Positions 1 to 5,952 of a stretch of DNA of 8,572 nucleotides are shown piece by piece. The translations under genes and the position numbers were made by a program. The notes below the pieces were generated by a model. That model was given only the letters and a program-made list of their open reading frames with translations, was not told the DNA's origin and ran no database searches. The stretch is from the NCBI GenBank assembly GCA_027622355.1, contig JAQBZT010000112.1:1-8572 (forward strand), in the 5' to 3' direction. Every line of letters starts with the position of its first letter. Position 1 is the first letter of the stretch. This DNA is from a bacterium. GTDB taxonomy: Bacteria; UBA8248.

Positions 1-1
1 G

Positions 2-97
2 AGGTTCTACGTCAAAGGCGAAGGGGTGAGGCGCTCTATCGAGTGGCTGATCAAACGGCTTATCAAGATAAAAATATTTATTCTTTGGAAAAATTGA
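2..97 (+). pseudogene. 3' end of a high-GC gene, partial, possibly truncated by the AT-rich block
   Basis: In the second forward frame the first 66 bases read RFYVKGEGVRRSIEWLIKRL, with G or C at most third codon positions, as in the other genes of this window. The frame then crosses abruptly into AT-rich sequence (IKIKIFILWKN) and stops at the TGA at 95-97. The overlapping frame used by the next gene reads arginine-rich, unlikely sequence here. I infer that this is the end of a gene starting outside the window, and that its natural C-terminus may have been replaced when the AT-rich DNA was inserted. I do not recognise the family from this short piece. It could also simply be a normal gene end. 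Confidence 0.35.
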
Positions 98-909
98 AAG
101 TCATAAAGGACTTCATCGACAAGAAAAAGAGCAAAGAGCGATTTGCACTATTTTTTGAACGTACCATTCCTCAAAAAAACTGTGTTTTTTTTACCTTTGA
201 GAATAATTTGAAAATCCCTATGGACGAGCTACCCGCTAGTTCTTGTGAGATATATATAAGCGAATGGTCACGCTTGGCATCGATTGTGGTGCGCAAAAAG
301 ACAATGAAATCTGTGTCTGAGGCAATTTGGGGATGGCCGAAATACGGGACATCAAGTTTAATAGATCCGGTTGATTTTTTAATAAGTCTTGACGATTCCG
401 AAGTAAAAGGTTTCGAGAACTTGGGGTTGAAGTTTACTTCTTCGTTTGTTCCGGTAAATGTTGTAGCAATTCCCGGATTCGTTGATGTATGGAATTATGC
501 TTCTAAAGAATTCGGAAGTTCTGTTTGGGGTCTGAAAATTATTCCTGCAAACTCTATGTTAATGCAGGCGAAAAAACCTGAAGAAAGAGATAAAATAAAT
601 ATCCCAATTGACATACGTTTATTGCAGTTCAGGAAATTTAACAAATTTGTTGTATCTGACGAAATAGCATTAGAAAAAGTTGCTGCTAAGATTTATGGAG
701 ACAGTAAATTTTGGGGGATGCTTCATCAAATGAATTGGGGATCGTACGAAGATCCTTTTTCCTTGGAGGCGAAACAAGTAATATTTTTTCCGTCTGTTGG
801 GTTCATTAAAGAATTTGAAAGAAAGAAGAACTTTCGGTTTATTCCCAAAATGATCCCGTATATCGACAAGGAGTCAAATTTACATAAAATTATTTCTCTT
901 ATTGAGTGA
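43..909 (+). CDS. hypothetical protein, AT-rich, probably horizontally acquired
   Basis: An open frame of 288 codons from GTG at 43 to TGA. I do not recognise the family. The product looks like a soluble mixed alpha/beta protein: a Lys-rich N-terminal helix region (residues 17-40), many aromatic residues, a Trp-rich stretch (SEAIWGWPKYG, about 92-102) and a basic, hydrophobic C-terminus. There is no signal peptide, membrane span or obvious catalytic motif. Codon third positions are mostly A or T, in sharp contrast to every other gene here, which suggests transfer from a low-GC source. The start is uncertain: the frame stays open to the window edge, a GGGGTGAGG stretch lies about 10 bases before the GTG, TTG codons occur at 85 and 94, and the first ATG is only at 220. 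It faces the nuclease-family gene, with a 56-bp gap and no visible terminator. Confidence 0.6.
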   Translation: MADQTAYQDKNIYSLEKLKVIKDFIDKKKSKERFALFFERTIPQKNCVFFTFENNLKIPMDELPASSCEIYISEWSRLASIVVRKKTMKSVSEAIWGWPKYGTSSLIDPVDFLISLDDSEVKGFENLGLKFTSSFVPVNVVAIPGFVDVWNYASKEFGSSVWGLKIIPANSMLMQAKKPEERDKINIPIDIRLLQFRKFNKFVVSDEIALEKVAAKIYGDSKFWGMLHQMNWGSYEDPFSLEAKQVIFFPSVGFIKEFERKKNFRFIPKMIPYIDKESNLHKIISLIE

Positions 910-965
910 ATTCCCCCCCTGATTAATCCTATCCACCAACCCCAACACCCCCGTCAACCCCTCCT

Positions 966-2009
966 TCACTCCACATCCAGCTCCACCCACAGCGGCCGGT
1001 GGTCGGAGATGTGGTGCTTGACGTGGCGGTTGAAGAGGCCGATGGCGCGGCTCTTGGGCAGGGTCTCCTCGAGGCGCTCCCAGAGCGGGCGGAAGAGGGC
1101 GTTGTCGAAGTCGAACACCCCCTGGGCCGTGATGCGGCGGCCGATGCTGCCCGGGGCGAAGGCCATCTGATCATAAGTCTTGTCGTTCCCGAGGTTCGAG
1201 CCCGCGGTGCGCGAGACGTACTCGACGGGCTTCCAGCCGAATTTGATCAGTGCCTTGTAGGTGCTCTCCTCCGGGTCCATGGCGGGGACGTTCATGTCGC
1301 CGAGCAGGACGATGTCCTTGTCGTAGGTGGTTTTCTTCTCGCCGAGGCGCGAGCCGGCCCACTTGCTGAGGGCGAAGATCTCAAGAACGCGGCGGGCGTA
1401 CTTTTTACGGAGCTCGCGCGTTTTGGAGTCCTGAAATTCCCCGAAGTAAAGATGGACGTTCGCGAGGGTGAAGTCGATCGCTCCGCACGCGAAGGAGCCG
1501 ATGTAGGGGTTCCGGTCGAAGGGGACGAAGCGGTGGCTGGGGAAAACGTCCACGTGCTCTTTTTTGTCCTTGCCGCGCCACCTGACCCGGACGGTGTGCT
1601 TGGGATACGAGGAGGGGCGCAGCGCGAGCTCCCCGAAAAGGCTCCGCGGCCGGACCTTGTCCTTGCGGTAGACGTAGGCGAGCCGCTCCTCGTTGCCCGC
1701 CGTGTCGGTCATGATGTAGCCGAACGAACTTCCCGCCTCCTGAATCACGGACTCGAAGGTTTTGTAGTTGTCGTTCACCTCCTGCACCGCGATCAGATCG
1801 AAGCGCCGGAGGATGTGGGCGATGACCTCGAGGGCGTCCGCCGTCCGCTTCTGCGCCCCCAGGTTGGCGATGTTCCACGTGGCGAGGAGCAGGCGGCCCG
1901 GCCGGGATTCCGGGACCTCGCGTTCGCCGAAGAGTCTCGTGATCGCGGCCTTCTCCTTCGCGGCCTCGAAGCGGTGCTTGGGGGTTGGTCTTTTAAACGG
2001 GATGGCCAT
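966..2009 (-). CDS. endonuclease/exonuclease/phosphatase (EEP) family protein
   Basis: A 347-aa protein of the DNase I/exonuclease III/inositol polyphosphate phosphatase superfamily. These enzymes cleave phosphodiester or phosphomonoester bonds with Mg2+. Family motifs are in order: LLATWNIANL (residues 41-50, Asn46), DLIAVQEV (71-78, metal ligand Glu77), NVHLY (184-188, His186), IVLLGDMNVP (233-242, Asp238/Asn240) and the terminal SDHRPLW (335-341, Asp336/His337). All catalytic residues I expect are present. There is no signal peptide; the N-terminus is basic (PFKRPTPKHRFEAAKEK), which would suit a cytoplasmic nuclease. The ATG at 2009 is preceded by GAGGAG with 8-nt spacing, which fixes the start. 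It follows the OsmC gene on the same strand after 92 bp. The sequence does not show whether the substrate is DNA, RNA or a phospho-compound. Confidence 0.9.
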   Translation of the reverse strand: MAIPFKRPTPKHRFEAAKEKAAITRLFGEREVPESRPGRLLLATWNIANLGAQKRTADALEVIAHILRRFDLIAVQEVNDNYKTFESVIQEAGSSFGYIMTDTAGNEERLAYVYRKDKVRPRSLFGELALRPSSYPKHTVRVRWRGKDKKEHVDVFPSHRFVPFDRNPYIGSFACGAIDFTLANVHLYFGEFQDSKTRELRKKYARRVLEIFALSKWAGSRLGEKKTTYDKDIVLLGDMNVPAMDPEESTYKALIKFGWKPVEYVSRTAGSNLGNDKTYDQMAFAPGSIGRRITAQGVFDFDNALFRPLWERLEETLPKSRAIGLFNRHVKHHISDHRPLWVELDVE

Positions 2010-2101
2010 GGGCGTTTCTCCTCAGGATAGAGGGGATGGTCGTGAAGGAGTCCTCCCGCCGGCAGGAGCGCCGCCCGATGGAAGCCTTCAAGTCCGCGCC
2101 C

Positions 2102-2596
2102 TCAATCGTAGGCGGGGGGCGCCTCGCCCGCCCCCAGGACGTGGATGCGCTCTTCCATCTTCGGCGGCTGGGCCAGGGTGTTGTGGAGGGGACAGTTGGC
2201 CAGCTCATCGAGGAGCATGGCTTTTTCCGCCTCGGTGATCTCCCCCCGGAAGTAGTAGTCGGTGGTGATCTTCGCCAGGGCGAGCTTCCGCCGCTCGGGG
2301 TCGGCGTGGTAGCCCGCGTGGAATTTCGGGGTGATGTTGCGCTTGAAGTTGACGTGGACCTCGGCGCCGTCCACCCGGATGCCTTTCTCTTTCGCCACTC
2401 CCAGCAGCGTGAGGAGGCCTCAGCCGGCGTAGCCCGCCGCGAAGAACTCAAAGGGCGTCGGGGCGAGGTCCGCCCCGCCGCGGCTCTCGGGCTCATCGAG
2501 AATGACCGAGTGCCTGCCGGTGGTGGTGATCATCTGCATCTGGGTTCCCTGCACGGAGCGCAGGATGACCTGGGGGGTGTGGGGCCGCTCGGGCAT
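2102..2596 (-). CDS. OsmC/Ohr-family peroxidase-like protein, candidate selenoprotein (TGA = Sec at residue 59)
   Basis: Read through one in-frame TGA (2420-2422), this is a 164-aa OsmC-family protein. OsmC/Ohr proteins reduce (organic) hydroperoxides using a reactive cysteine pair. The N-terminal part before the TGA reads LAPTPFEFFAAGYAG, matching the family motif that leads directly into the peroxidatic Cys (Ohr: FAAGYxAC). The TGA occupies that Cys position, and the frame continues GLLTLLGVAKEKGIRV, the expected central helix. The second, resolving-type Cys is present at residue 135 (LANCPLHNTL). Family similarity on both sides of the TGA, an intact frame to the true stop and a strong AGGAGG site 7 nt before the ATG at 2596 argue against a decayed gene. 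A standard gene caller would report only a truncated 98-aa fragment starting at GTG 2398. The alternative is a point nonsense mutation or sequencing error. The real stop is also TGA, so a Sec-specific signal is needed. Confidence 0.85.
2394..2418 (-). promoter_or_regulatory. candidate bacterial SECIS hairpin after the in-frame TGA
   Basis: Immediately 3' of the UGA the mRNA can fold with CUCCU pairing to GGGAG, plus an outer GC/GC pair after a 2-nt bulge. This leaves a 9-nt apical loop (CACGCUGCU) containing G. An alternative pairing is UCAC with GUGG. Bacterial SECIS elements lie inside the coding sequence just downstream of the UGA and present a G in the apical loop, so position and form are suitable. 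The stem is short and was paired by eye, not computed; support comes mainly from the TGA's position in the protein. Confidence 0.4.
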
Positions 2597-2613
2597 GAAA
2601 GCTCCTCCTCGAA

Positions 2614-2643
2614 GATAAACCGCAAGCGAAAAGAGAAAGCCAA
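2614..2643 (-). promoter_or_regulatory. possible sigma70-type promoter for the OsmC gene
   Basis: In the 91-bp gap between the hydrolase gene stop and the OsmC start, the minus strand reads TTGGCT (2643-2638), an 18-bp spacer, then TTTATC (2619-2614), about 18 bases before the start codon. The surroundings are locally AT-richer. The -10 match is moderate and the resulting leader would be very short, so this is tentative. It would let the OsmC gene be expressed separately from the rim genes. Confidence 0.25.
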
Positions 2644-2687
2644 TCTCGCACTTCGGCGGCGGGCTGGCAACAGGGAGGCCGCGCCGC

Positions 2688-3734
2688 CTAGACGGGCGGG
2701 CCGCTGCCGATCTCCTCAGCTTCCTCGTGCTGGAGGATGCTCACGCGCGCGCCGGCCGCGACGACATCCCTCGCCCGGGCGATGTGGACGAGGGCGTCTC
2801 CCTGGTTCACGACGGGAAGGTTCGTCGCGCCGATGATGACGCCGCTCTCGCGGGCGTTGACCTCGACCTGGGACTCGCCGAAGGGATCGACGATCATGCC
2901 GACCTGCTGATTTTCCCGCACGGTGGACCCCCCCCGCAGCACGGTGTGGAAGATGCCCCCCGCCGGGGCGCGCACCCAGTAGCTCGAGTGGACTTCGAGC
3001 GGCTGGACTTTCCGGAGCGAGCGCCTTTTGCGGGTCATCCCGATTTCCGACATGACGCCGAGGATGCCGTTGAGCCCGACGCGGATGGCGAGCTCGTCGA
3101 GCCGGAGGGCTTCTCCCCCCTCGTAGAGCACGATGGGGATGTTCATGTCGCGGACCACATCGCGCAGGGAGCCCTCCAGGGGGTCGGCGTGCAGGGTGAC
3201 GGGGGCGCCGAAGGCGCGCGACATCTCGCGGATCTCGGGCTTGGTGAGGTCGCAGCGGATCTGCGGGAAGTTCGGCCGGTGGATGGCACCGGTGTGCAGA
3301 TCGATCCCGTGGGTGCAGCGTCGGACGATCTGTTCGGTGAACAGGGAGGCGAGCTGGGCCGCGAGCGATCCGTTGGTCGAGCCGGGAAAGGAGCGGTTCA
3401 GATCGCGCCGGTCGGGCAGATAGCGCGTGCGCGAGATGAAGCCGTAGACGTTGACGACGGGCACGGCGATCAGGGTGCCGCGCATCCGGAAGAGGGTGGG
3501 GGAGAGCAGAAGCCGCCGGATGATCTCCACCCCGTTGATCTCGTCCCCGTGAATGGCGGCGGAGACGAAAAGGCGCGGCCCCGGCCTTCTGCCGTGGACC
3601 ACCTTCACCGTCATGGTGACGGGCGTGTGATCGAACAGCAGGGAAAGCGGCAGATCGATCGTGCGCTGCTCGCCCGGGGGAACGCCCTGCCCTCCGATCT
3701 CGAAGGGGGCCTGAATGGACCTATCCTTTGCCAC
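2688..3734 (-). CDS. succinylglutamate desuccinylase/aspartoacylase (AstE/AspA) family metallohydrolase
   Basis: A 348-aa zinc hydrolase of the M14-related AstE/AspA family, which cleaves N-acyl amino acids or similar amides. Visible motifs: FVSAAIHGDEINGVE (residues 56-70, Zn ligands His62 and Glu65), RDLNRSFPG (110-118, substrate-binding Arg/Asn), IDLHTGA (144-150, Zn ligand His147) and VLYEGGE (202-208, catalytic Glu205). The last third (about 245-320) is the beta-rich C-terminal domain. The best start is GTG at 3734: it begins the family-typical run APFEIGG..VPPG, overlaps the end of rimK by 14 bases, and the frame upstream is low-complexity Ser/Arg sequence without family character. There is no clear Shine-Dalgarno (only GACGAAG), so translation may depend on coupling to rimK. 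Next to RimK it may act on glutamylated or related acylated products; that is inference from context. Confidence 0.88.
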   Translation of the reverse strand: MAKDRSIQAPFEIGGQGVPPGEQRTIDLPLSLLFDHTPVTMTVKVVHGRRPGPRLFVSAAIHGDEINGVEIIRRLLLSPTLFRMRGTLIAVPVVNVYGFISRTRYLPDRRDLNRSFPGSTNGSLAAQLASLFTEQIVRRCTHGIDLHTGAIHRPNFPQIRCDLTKPEIREMSRAFGAPVTLHADPLEGSLRDVVRDMNIPIVLYEGGEALRLDELAIRVGLNGILGVMSEIGMTRKRRSLRKVQPLEVHSSYWVRAPAGGIFHTVLRGGSTVRENQQVGMIVDPFGESQVEVNARESGVIIGATNLPVVNQGDALVHIARARDVVAAGARVSILQHEEAEEIGSGPPV

Positions 3735-4626
3735 GGGTCTTCGTCTTGTTGGGCTGGGCGTTTTTTTCGATGAACTGGATGATCTGCCCCGCCACGTCAA
3801 CGCCCGAGGCCGTTTCAATGCCCTCGAGGCCGGGGGAGGAGTTCACCTCCATGACGACCGGTCCGTGATGGGAGCGGAGCATGTCCACCCCGGCGACGTT
3901 GAGCCCCATGATCCGCGCCGAGCGGACGGCGGTCGAGCGCTCCTCGGGGGTGATCTTGGTCCGATCGGCGTGGCCGCCGCGGTGGAGGTTCGAGCGGAAC
4001 TCGCCCTCGGCCCCCTTGCGGGTCATCGAAGCCACCACCCGGTCGCCGATGACGAGGCAGCGGATGTCGGTGGCCTCGGCTTCCTTGATGAACTCCTGGA
4101 CGAGGATGTTGGTCTTGAGCCCGCGGAAGGCCTCGATCATGCTCTGGGCCGATCGGGGCGTCTCGCCGAGGACCACGCCGATCCCCTGGGTGCCCTCCAG
4201 CAGCTTGATCACCACCGGGGTGCCGCCCACCATCTCGACCAGATCCTCGCTGTACTTGGTGGAGTGGGCGAAGCCGGTCACCGGCAGGCCGATCCCCCGG
4301 CGGGAGAGCAGCTGCATCGAGCGCAGCTTGTCGCGTGAGCGGCCGATGGCCACCGATTCGTTGAGGGGATAGACCCCCTGCATCTCGAACTGGCGCAGGA
4401 CGGCGAGGCCGTAGAAGGTGACCGATGCGCCGATGCGCGGGATGACGGCGTCGAAGCCCTCGACGCGCTCCCCCTTGTAGCGGATCTCGGGCCGGTGGGT
4501 GGAGATGTTCATGTAGACGCGCAGGGTGTCGAACACCTCGATCTCATGGCCGCGCTTCTCCGCCGCCTCGATGAGGCGCCTGTGGGAATAGAGCTTGGGG
4601 TGCCGGCAGAGCAGCGCGATCTTCAA
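3721..4626 (-). CDS. rimK: RimK, ATP-dependent L-glutamate ligase (S6 modification)
   Basis: A 301-aa ATP-grasp ligase with strong similarity along its length to E. coli RimK (300 aa), which adds glutamates to the C-terminus of ribosomal protein S6. Shared stretches include MKIALL at the start, YPLNESVAIGRSRDKLRSMQL (residues 86-106), VVIKLLEGTQGIGVVL (138-153, ATP-binding Lys and Gly-rich loop), ILVQEFIKEA (174-183), EFRSNLHRGG (209-218) and the Mg2+ site VMEVNSSPGLEGIE (258-271, Glu260/Asn262). The start is TTG at 4626, not ATG: AAGGAG lies 8 nt upstream and the product then aligns with RimK's N-terminus. The TTG overlaps the rimB stop (TTGA), so the two are translationally coupled. The C-terminal tail is Lys-rich (NKTKTRGKG). 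The substrate could be S6 or another protein. Confidence 0.96.
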   Translation of the reverse strand: MKIALLCRHPKLYSHRRLIEAAEKRGHEIEVFDTLRVYMNISTHRPEIRYKGERVEGFDAVIPRIGASVTFYGLAVLRQFEMQGVYPLNESVAIGRSRDKLRSMQLLSRRGIGLPVTGFAHSTKYSEDLVEMVGGTPVVIKLLEGTQGIGVVLGETPRSAQSMIEAFRGLKTNILVQEFIKEAEATDIRCLVIGDRVVASMTRKGAEGEFRSNLHRGGHADRTKITPEERSTAVRSARIMGLNVAGVDMLRSHHGPVVMEVNSSPGLEGIETASGVDVAGQIIQFIEKNAQPNKTKTRGKG

Positions 4627-5159
4627 TGCCGTTTCTCCTTGTGGGTGTGCGAAAGATGGAGGGGGGCTGGACGCCACCCTGTTTTCTCCCTCGGCCGGCC
4701 CGCGAGATATGACCGGCCCGGGTCGACGAGAAAGTGGCCGCGCAGCGCGGTACGTCCGATGAGGAGATCGAATTTCATGGTGGCCCGATCGGTGAGGGAG
4801 ACCTCGGCCTCCCACGTTTCGCCCCCGAGCTCGATCAGGGTGTGGATGAAATAGCGGTGCTCGCGGTGGCCGCCGGAGTTGGTCACCATCCGGCGGTCGG
4901 CGATGGGGGCGCTGCAGAGCCGACGGGCATGGGGCCGGGCGGTGTCGGGGATCACCCCGAAGCGGATCCACGTCTCCCCCGCCTTCCGAAAGGGCTCCGG
5001 ATCGAGGGCGTGCAGGGCGGACGTGCGCGCCCCGGTGTCCACCTTCGCCTTCATGGCGGGAATGTGCAGCATGGGCAGGCGGACCCACTCGCTGCAGCCG
5101 ATGATCTTTTTCGGCAGCCGGTGTTTCAGCTTTTTTCTCGGAGAATGCGTTTTTTCCAT
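4623..5159 (-). CDS. rimB: RimB-like retropepsin-type aspartic protease ('ATP-dependent zinc protease' family)
   Basis: A 178-aa protein of the family usually annotated as ATP-dependent zinc protease (Pfam Zn_protease), which includes RimB of pseudomonad rim operons. It has the retropepsin-like active-site segment IPAMKAKVDTGARTSALHA (residues 33-51, catalytic Asp41 in DTGA), then FIHTLIELGGETWEAEVSLTDR (104-125) and the second family signature KFDLLIGRTAL (129-139). The core domain is complete, preceded by a short basic N-terminus (KKLKHRLPKK). The start is ATG at 5159, with GGAG 4 nt upstream; an ATG at 5213 would add 18 unlikely residues and lie upstream of the promoter. It is the first gene of the operon and its TGA overlaps the rimK TTG. 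A role in trimming or balancing RimK products follows from the family context. Confidence 0.88.
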   Translation of the reverse strand: MEKTHSPRKKLKHRLPKKIIGCSEWVRLPMLHIPAMKAKVDTGARTSALHALDPEPFRKAGETWIRFGVIPDTARPHARRLCSAPIADRRMVTNSGGHREHRYFIHTLIELGGETWEAEVSLTDRATMKFDLLIGRTALRGHFLVDPGRSYLAGRPREKTGWRPAPLHLSHTHKEKRH

Positions 5160-5203
5160 CTTTCTCCATACTCCCGGCGGGCAAACCCCCGCTTCAAGGG
5201 CGG

Positions 5204-5232
5204 AATATGGCAATTTTGGGGGCCGGGGTCAA
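5204..5232 (-). promoter_or_regulatory. sigma70-type promoter of the rimB-rimK-hydrolase operon
   Basis: The minus strand shows TTGACC (5232-5227, -35), exactly 17 bp of spacer, then CATATT (5209-5204, -10). Transcription would begin near 5197, giving a leader of about 38 nt before rimB. It lies between the terminator at 5262-5291 and the rimB start, so the operon has its own promoter and does not need read-through from the upstream RNA elements. Confidence 0.6.
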
Positions 5233-5261
5233 CGGGATAGAGCGGAAGCCCGGAAACGGGC

Positions 5262-5291
5262 AAAAAGAGAGCGGGGCATTGCACCCCGCTC
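5262..5291 (-). terminator. intrinsic terminator of RNA copy A
   Basis: An 8-bp perfect stem GAGCGGGG/CCCCGCTC (5269-5276 with 5284-5291) and a 7-nt loop. On the minus strand it is followed by TC and five T. The T-tract exists only on the minus side. It ends transcription coming from the direction of cdaA and copy B, 30 bp before the rim promoter. Confidence 0.75.
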
Positions 5292-5310
5292 AATGTGCTC
5301 TCTGTCTCTT

Positions 5311-5357
5311 GCGGCCGGGACGTCTCCCTGTCGCCGCGCCGGGAGAATCGTCTCCCG
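5311..5357 (-). other. HP1-HP2 hairpin pair in RNA copy A
   Basis: Two adjacent hairpins separated by 2 nt. HP1 (5340-5357) is a 7-bp stem with loop CGAT. HP2 (5311-5337) has stem GCGGC/GCCGC around an internal loop and inner stem GGGA/TCCC. Compared with copy B, HP1 changes A-U to C-G at one pair and A-U to G-C at another, and G-C to G-U at a third, which keeps the helix. Confidence 0.6.
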
Positions 5358-5729
5358 TGTCAGTTATGCACCGTATACCTGGTGATGGCTTCCTGCGGGG
5401 CCGGTGCGCAATTCCCCGGGAAGCTTCGAAAACTTCCCTGCGTGCATGGCTCACCTTTCCGGGCGTTGCTTCCTTTGTTCGCCCTTCGTCGTCAACCGTT
5501 GCTTCGCCAGATTTCACTCGGAGCGGGCATTGCTGTCGTTTTCTTTCTCCTTTCCTGTTCTTCTCTCTCCCGCTCCGCCTTTCGGATCCCCGGCCCTTGC
5601 CGGGGGAGCGGCCGGTGCTCCGGCCGTTTTACTGATTGGCCCTCCCGGAAAAAATATGGGAAGCGGGCCGCGATCACGCAAGGGGTTTTTGATTTTTTTT
5701 TTGGTGTACGCGTTCTTTCGGGAGCGCAC

Positions 5730-5762
5730 AAAAAAAAACGAGCGGGGCATCGCACCCCGCTC
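5730..5762 (-). terminator. strong intrinsic terminator of RNA copy B
   Basis: The same 8-bp stem GAGCGGGG/CCCCGCTC as in copy A (5740-5747 with 5755-5762), differing by one loop base. On the minus strand it is followed by G and nine consecutive T (5738-5730). It is the first clear terminator downstream of the cdaA gene, so it would also end cdaA transcripts that run through. Confidence 0.88.
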
Positions 5763-5782
5763 AATGTGCTCTTTGTCTCTTC

Positions 5783-5830
5783 CGGCCGGGAAGAATGTTC
5801 CCTTTGGCCGTGCCGGACGGATAGCCGCCC
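5783..5830 (-). other. HP1-HP2 hairpin pair in RNA copy B
   Basis: The counterpart of the pair at 5311-5357. HP1 (5815-5830) is a 6-bp stem with a G-U pair on the minus strand and loop CTAT. HP2 (5783-5810) is a 10-bp stem with a 3-nt bulge and a 5-nt loop. The spacing of HP1, HP2 and the terminator is the same as in copy A to within two bases. Confidence 0.6.
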
Positions 5831-5901
5831 GCATGGGTTGTCAGCTTTTGATATCCCTCCCCGATCGGCTGACGGAACGATCCGGGGAGCGGTGTAGCTG
5901 A

Positions 5902-5952
5902 ACTTGCAGCACCTGATTCCTCTGGGGCCGCACTTGTAGTACCTGATGCCTC
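5902..5952. repeat. short tandem repeat, period 30 bp
   Basis: ACTTGCAGCACCTGATTCCT (from 5902) recurs as ACTTGTAGTACCTGATGCCT (from 5932); 18 of 21 positions match, counting the following C. It lies in the part of copy B that has no counterpart in copy A. The 30-bp period is a multiple of three, and one minus-strand frame would read Ala/Ser/Glu-rich decapeptides, but I see no other support for coding. Confidence 0.5.

Larger units (their letters stand above)
5262..5626 (-). ncRNA. candidate structured RNA, copy A (proximal to rimB)
   Basis: A non-coding stretch crowded with hairpins, homologous to copy B. In minus-strand order: a GC-rich pair CGGCCGG/CCGGCCG (5609-5626) and CCCCGGC/GCCGGGG with loop AAGG (5588-5605); a long-range stem GGAGCGGG/CCCGCTCC (5520-5576) enclosing 41 nt of purine-rich sequence; GGGAAG/CTTCCC (5418-5438); HP1 CGGGAGA/TCTCCCG with loop CGAT (5340-5357); HP2 with inner GGGA/TCCC and outer GCGGC/GCCGC (5311-5337); a 19-nt linker; and an intrinsic terminator (5262-5291). 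Order, spacing and the last about 50 nt match copy B, while HP1 and HP2 differ in sequence but keep pairing. I recognise no known riboswitch or sRNA class. True ends are unknown; the 5' boundary is set by the first hairpin shared with copy B. Confidence 0.5.

Noticed and set aside
999..2030. 343-codon open frame on the plus strand opposite the EEP gene
   Set aside because: It is a shadow of the GC-rich minus-strand gene. The translation is Val/Glu/Asp/Gly/Arg-rich without motifs, while the opposite strand has the complete set of EEP catalytic motifs and a ribosome site.
2053..2068. Inverted repeat CTCCCGCC/GGCAGGAG between the OsmC and EEP genes
   Set aside because: No loop is left at full pairing and no T-tract follows on either strand. 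It is not a supported terminator and could be chance in GC-rich DNA.
2102..2398. 98-aa OsmC fragment as a complete gene starting at GTG 2398
   Set aside because: It lacks the N-terminal third and the catalytic position. The upstream in-frame sequence is family-like and has its own strong ribosome site, so the full gene with TGA readthrough is preferred.
2727..3773. 348-codon plus-strand open frame opposite the AstE-family gene
   Set aside because: Same effect: low-complexity acidic/His-rich sequence without recognisable motifs, fully antisense to a well-supported hydrolase.
5492..5530. 12-codon minus-strand frame (MPAPSEIWRSNG) behind the purine-rich segment
   Set aside because: AAGGAG lies 16 nt upstream, too far for good initiation, and nothing comparable occurs in copy B.
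5609..5630. Plus-strand terminator (CGGCCGG/CCGGCCG then TTTT)
   Set aside because: It resembles a terminator, but there is no plus-strand gene to its left in this region. The homologous hairpin in copy B has no T-tract, so it is read as part of the minus-strand RNA element.
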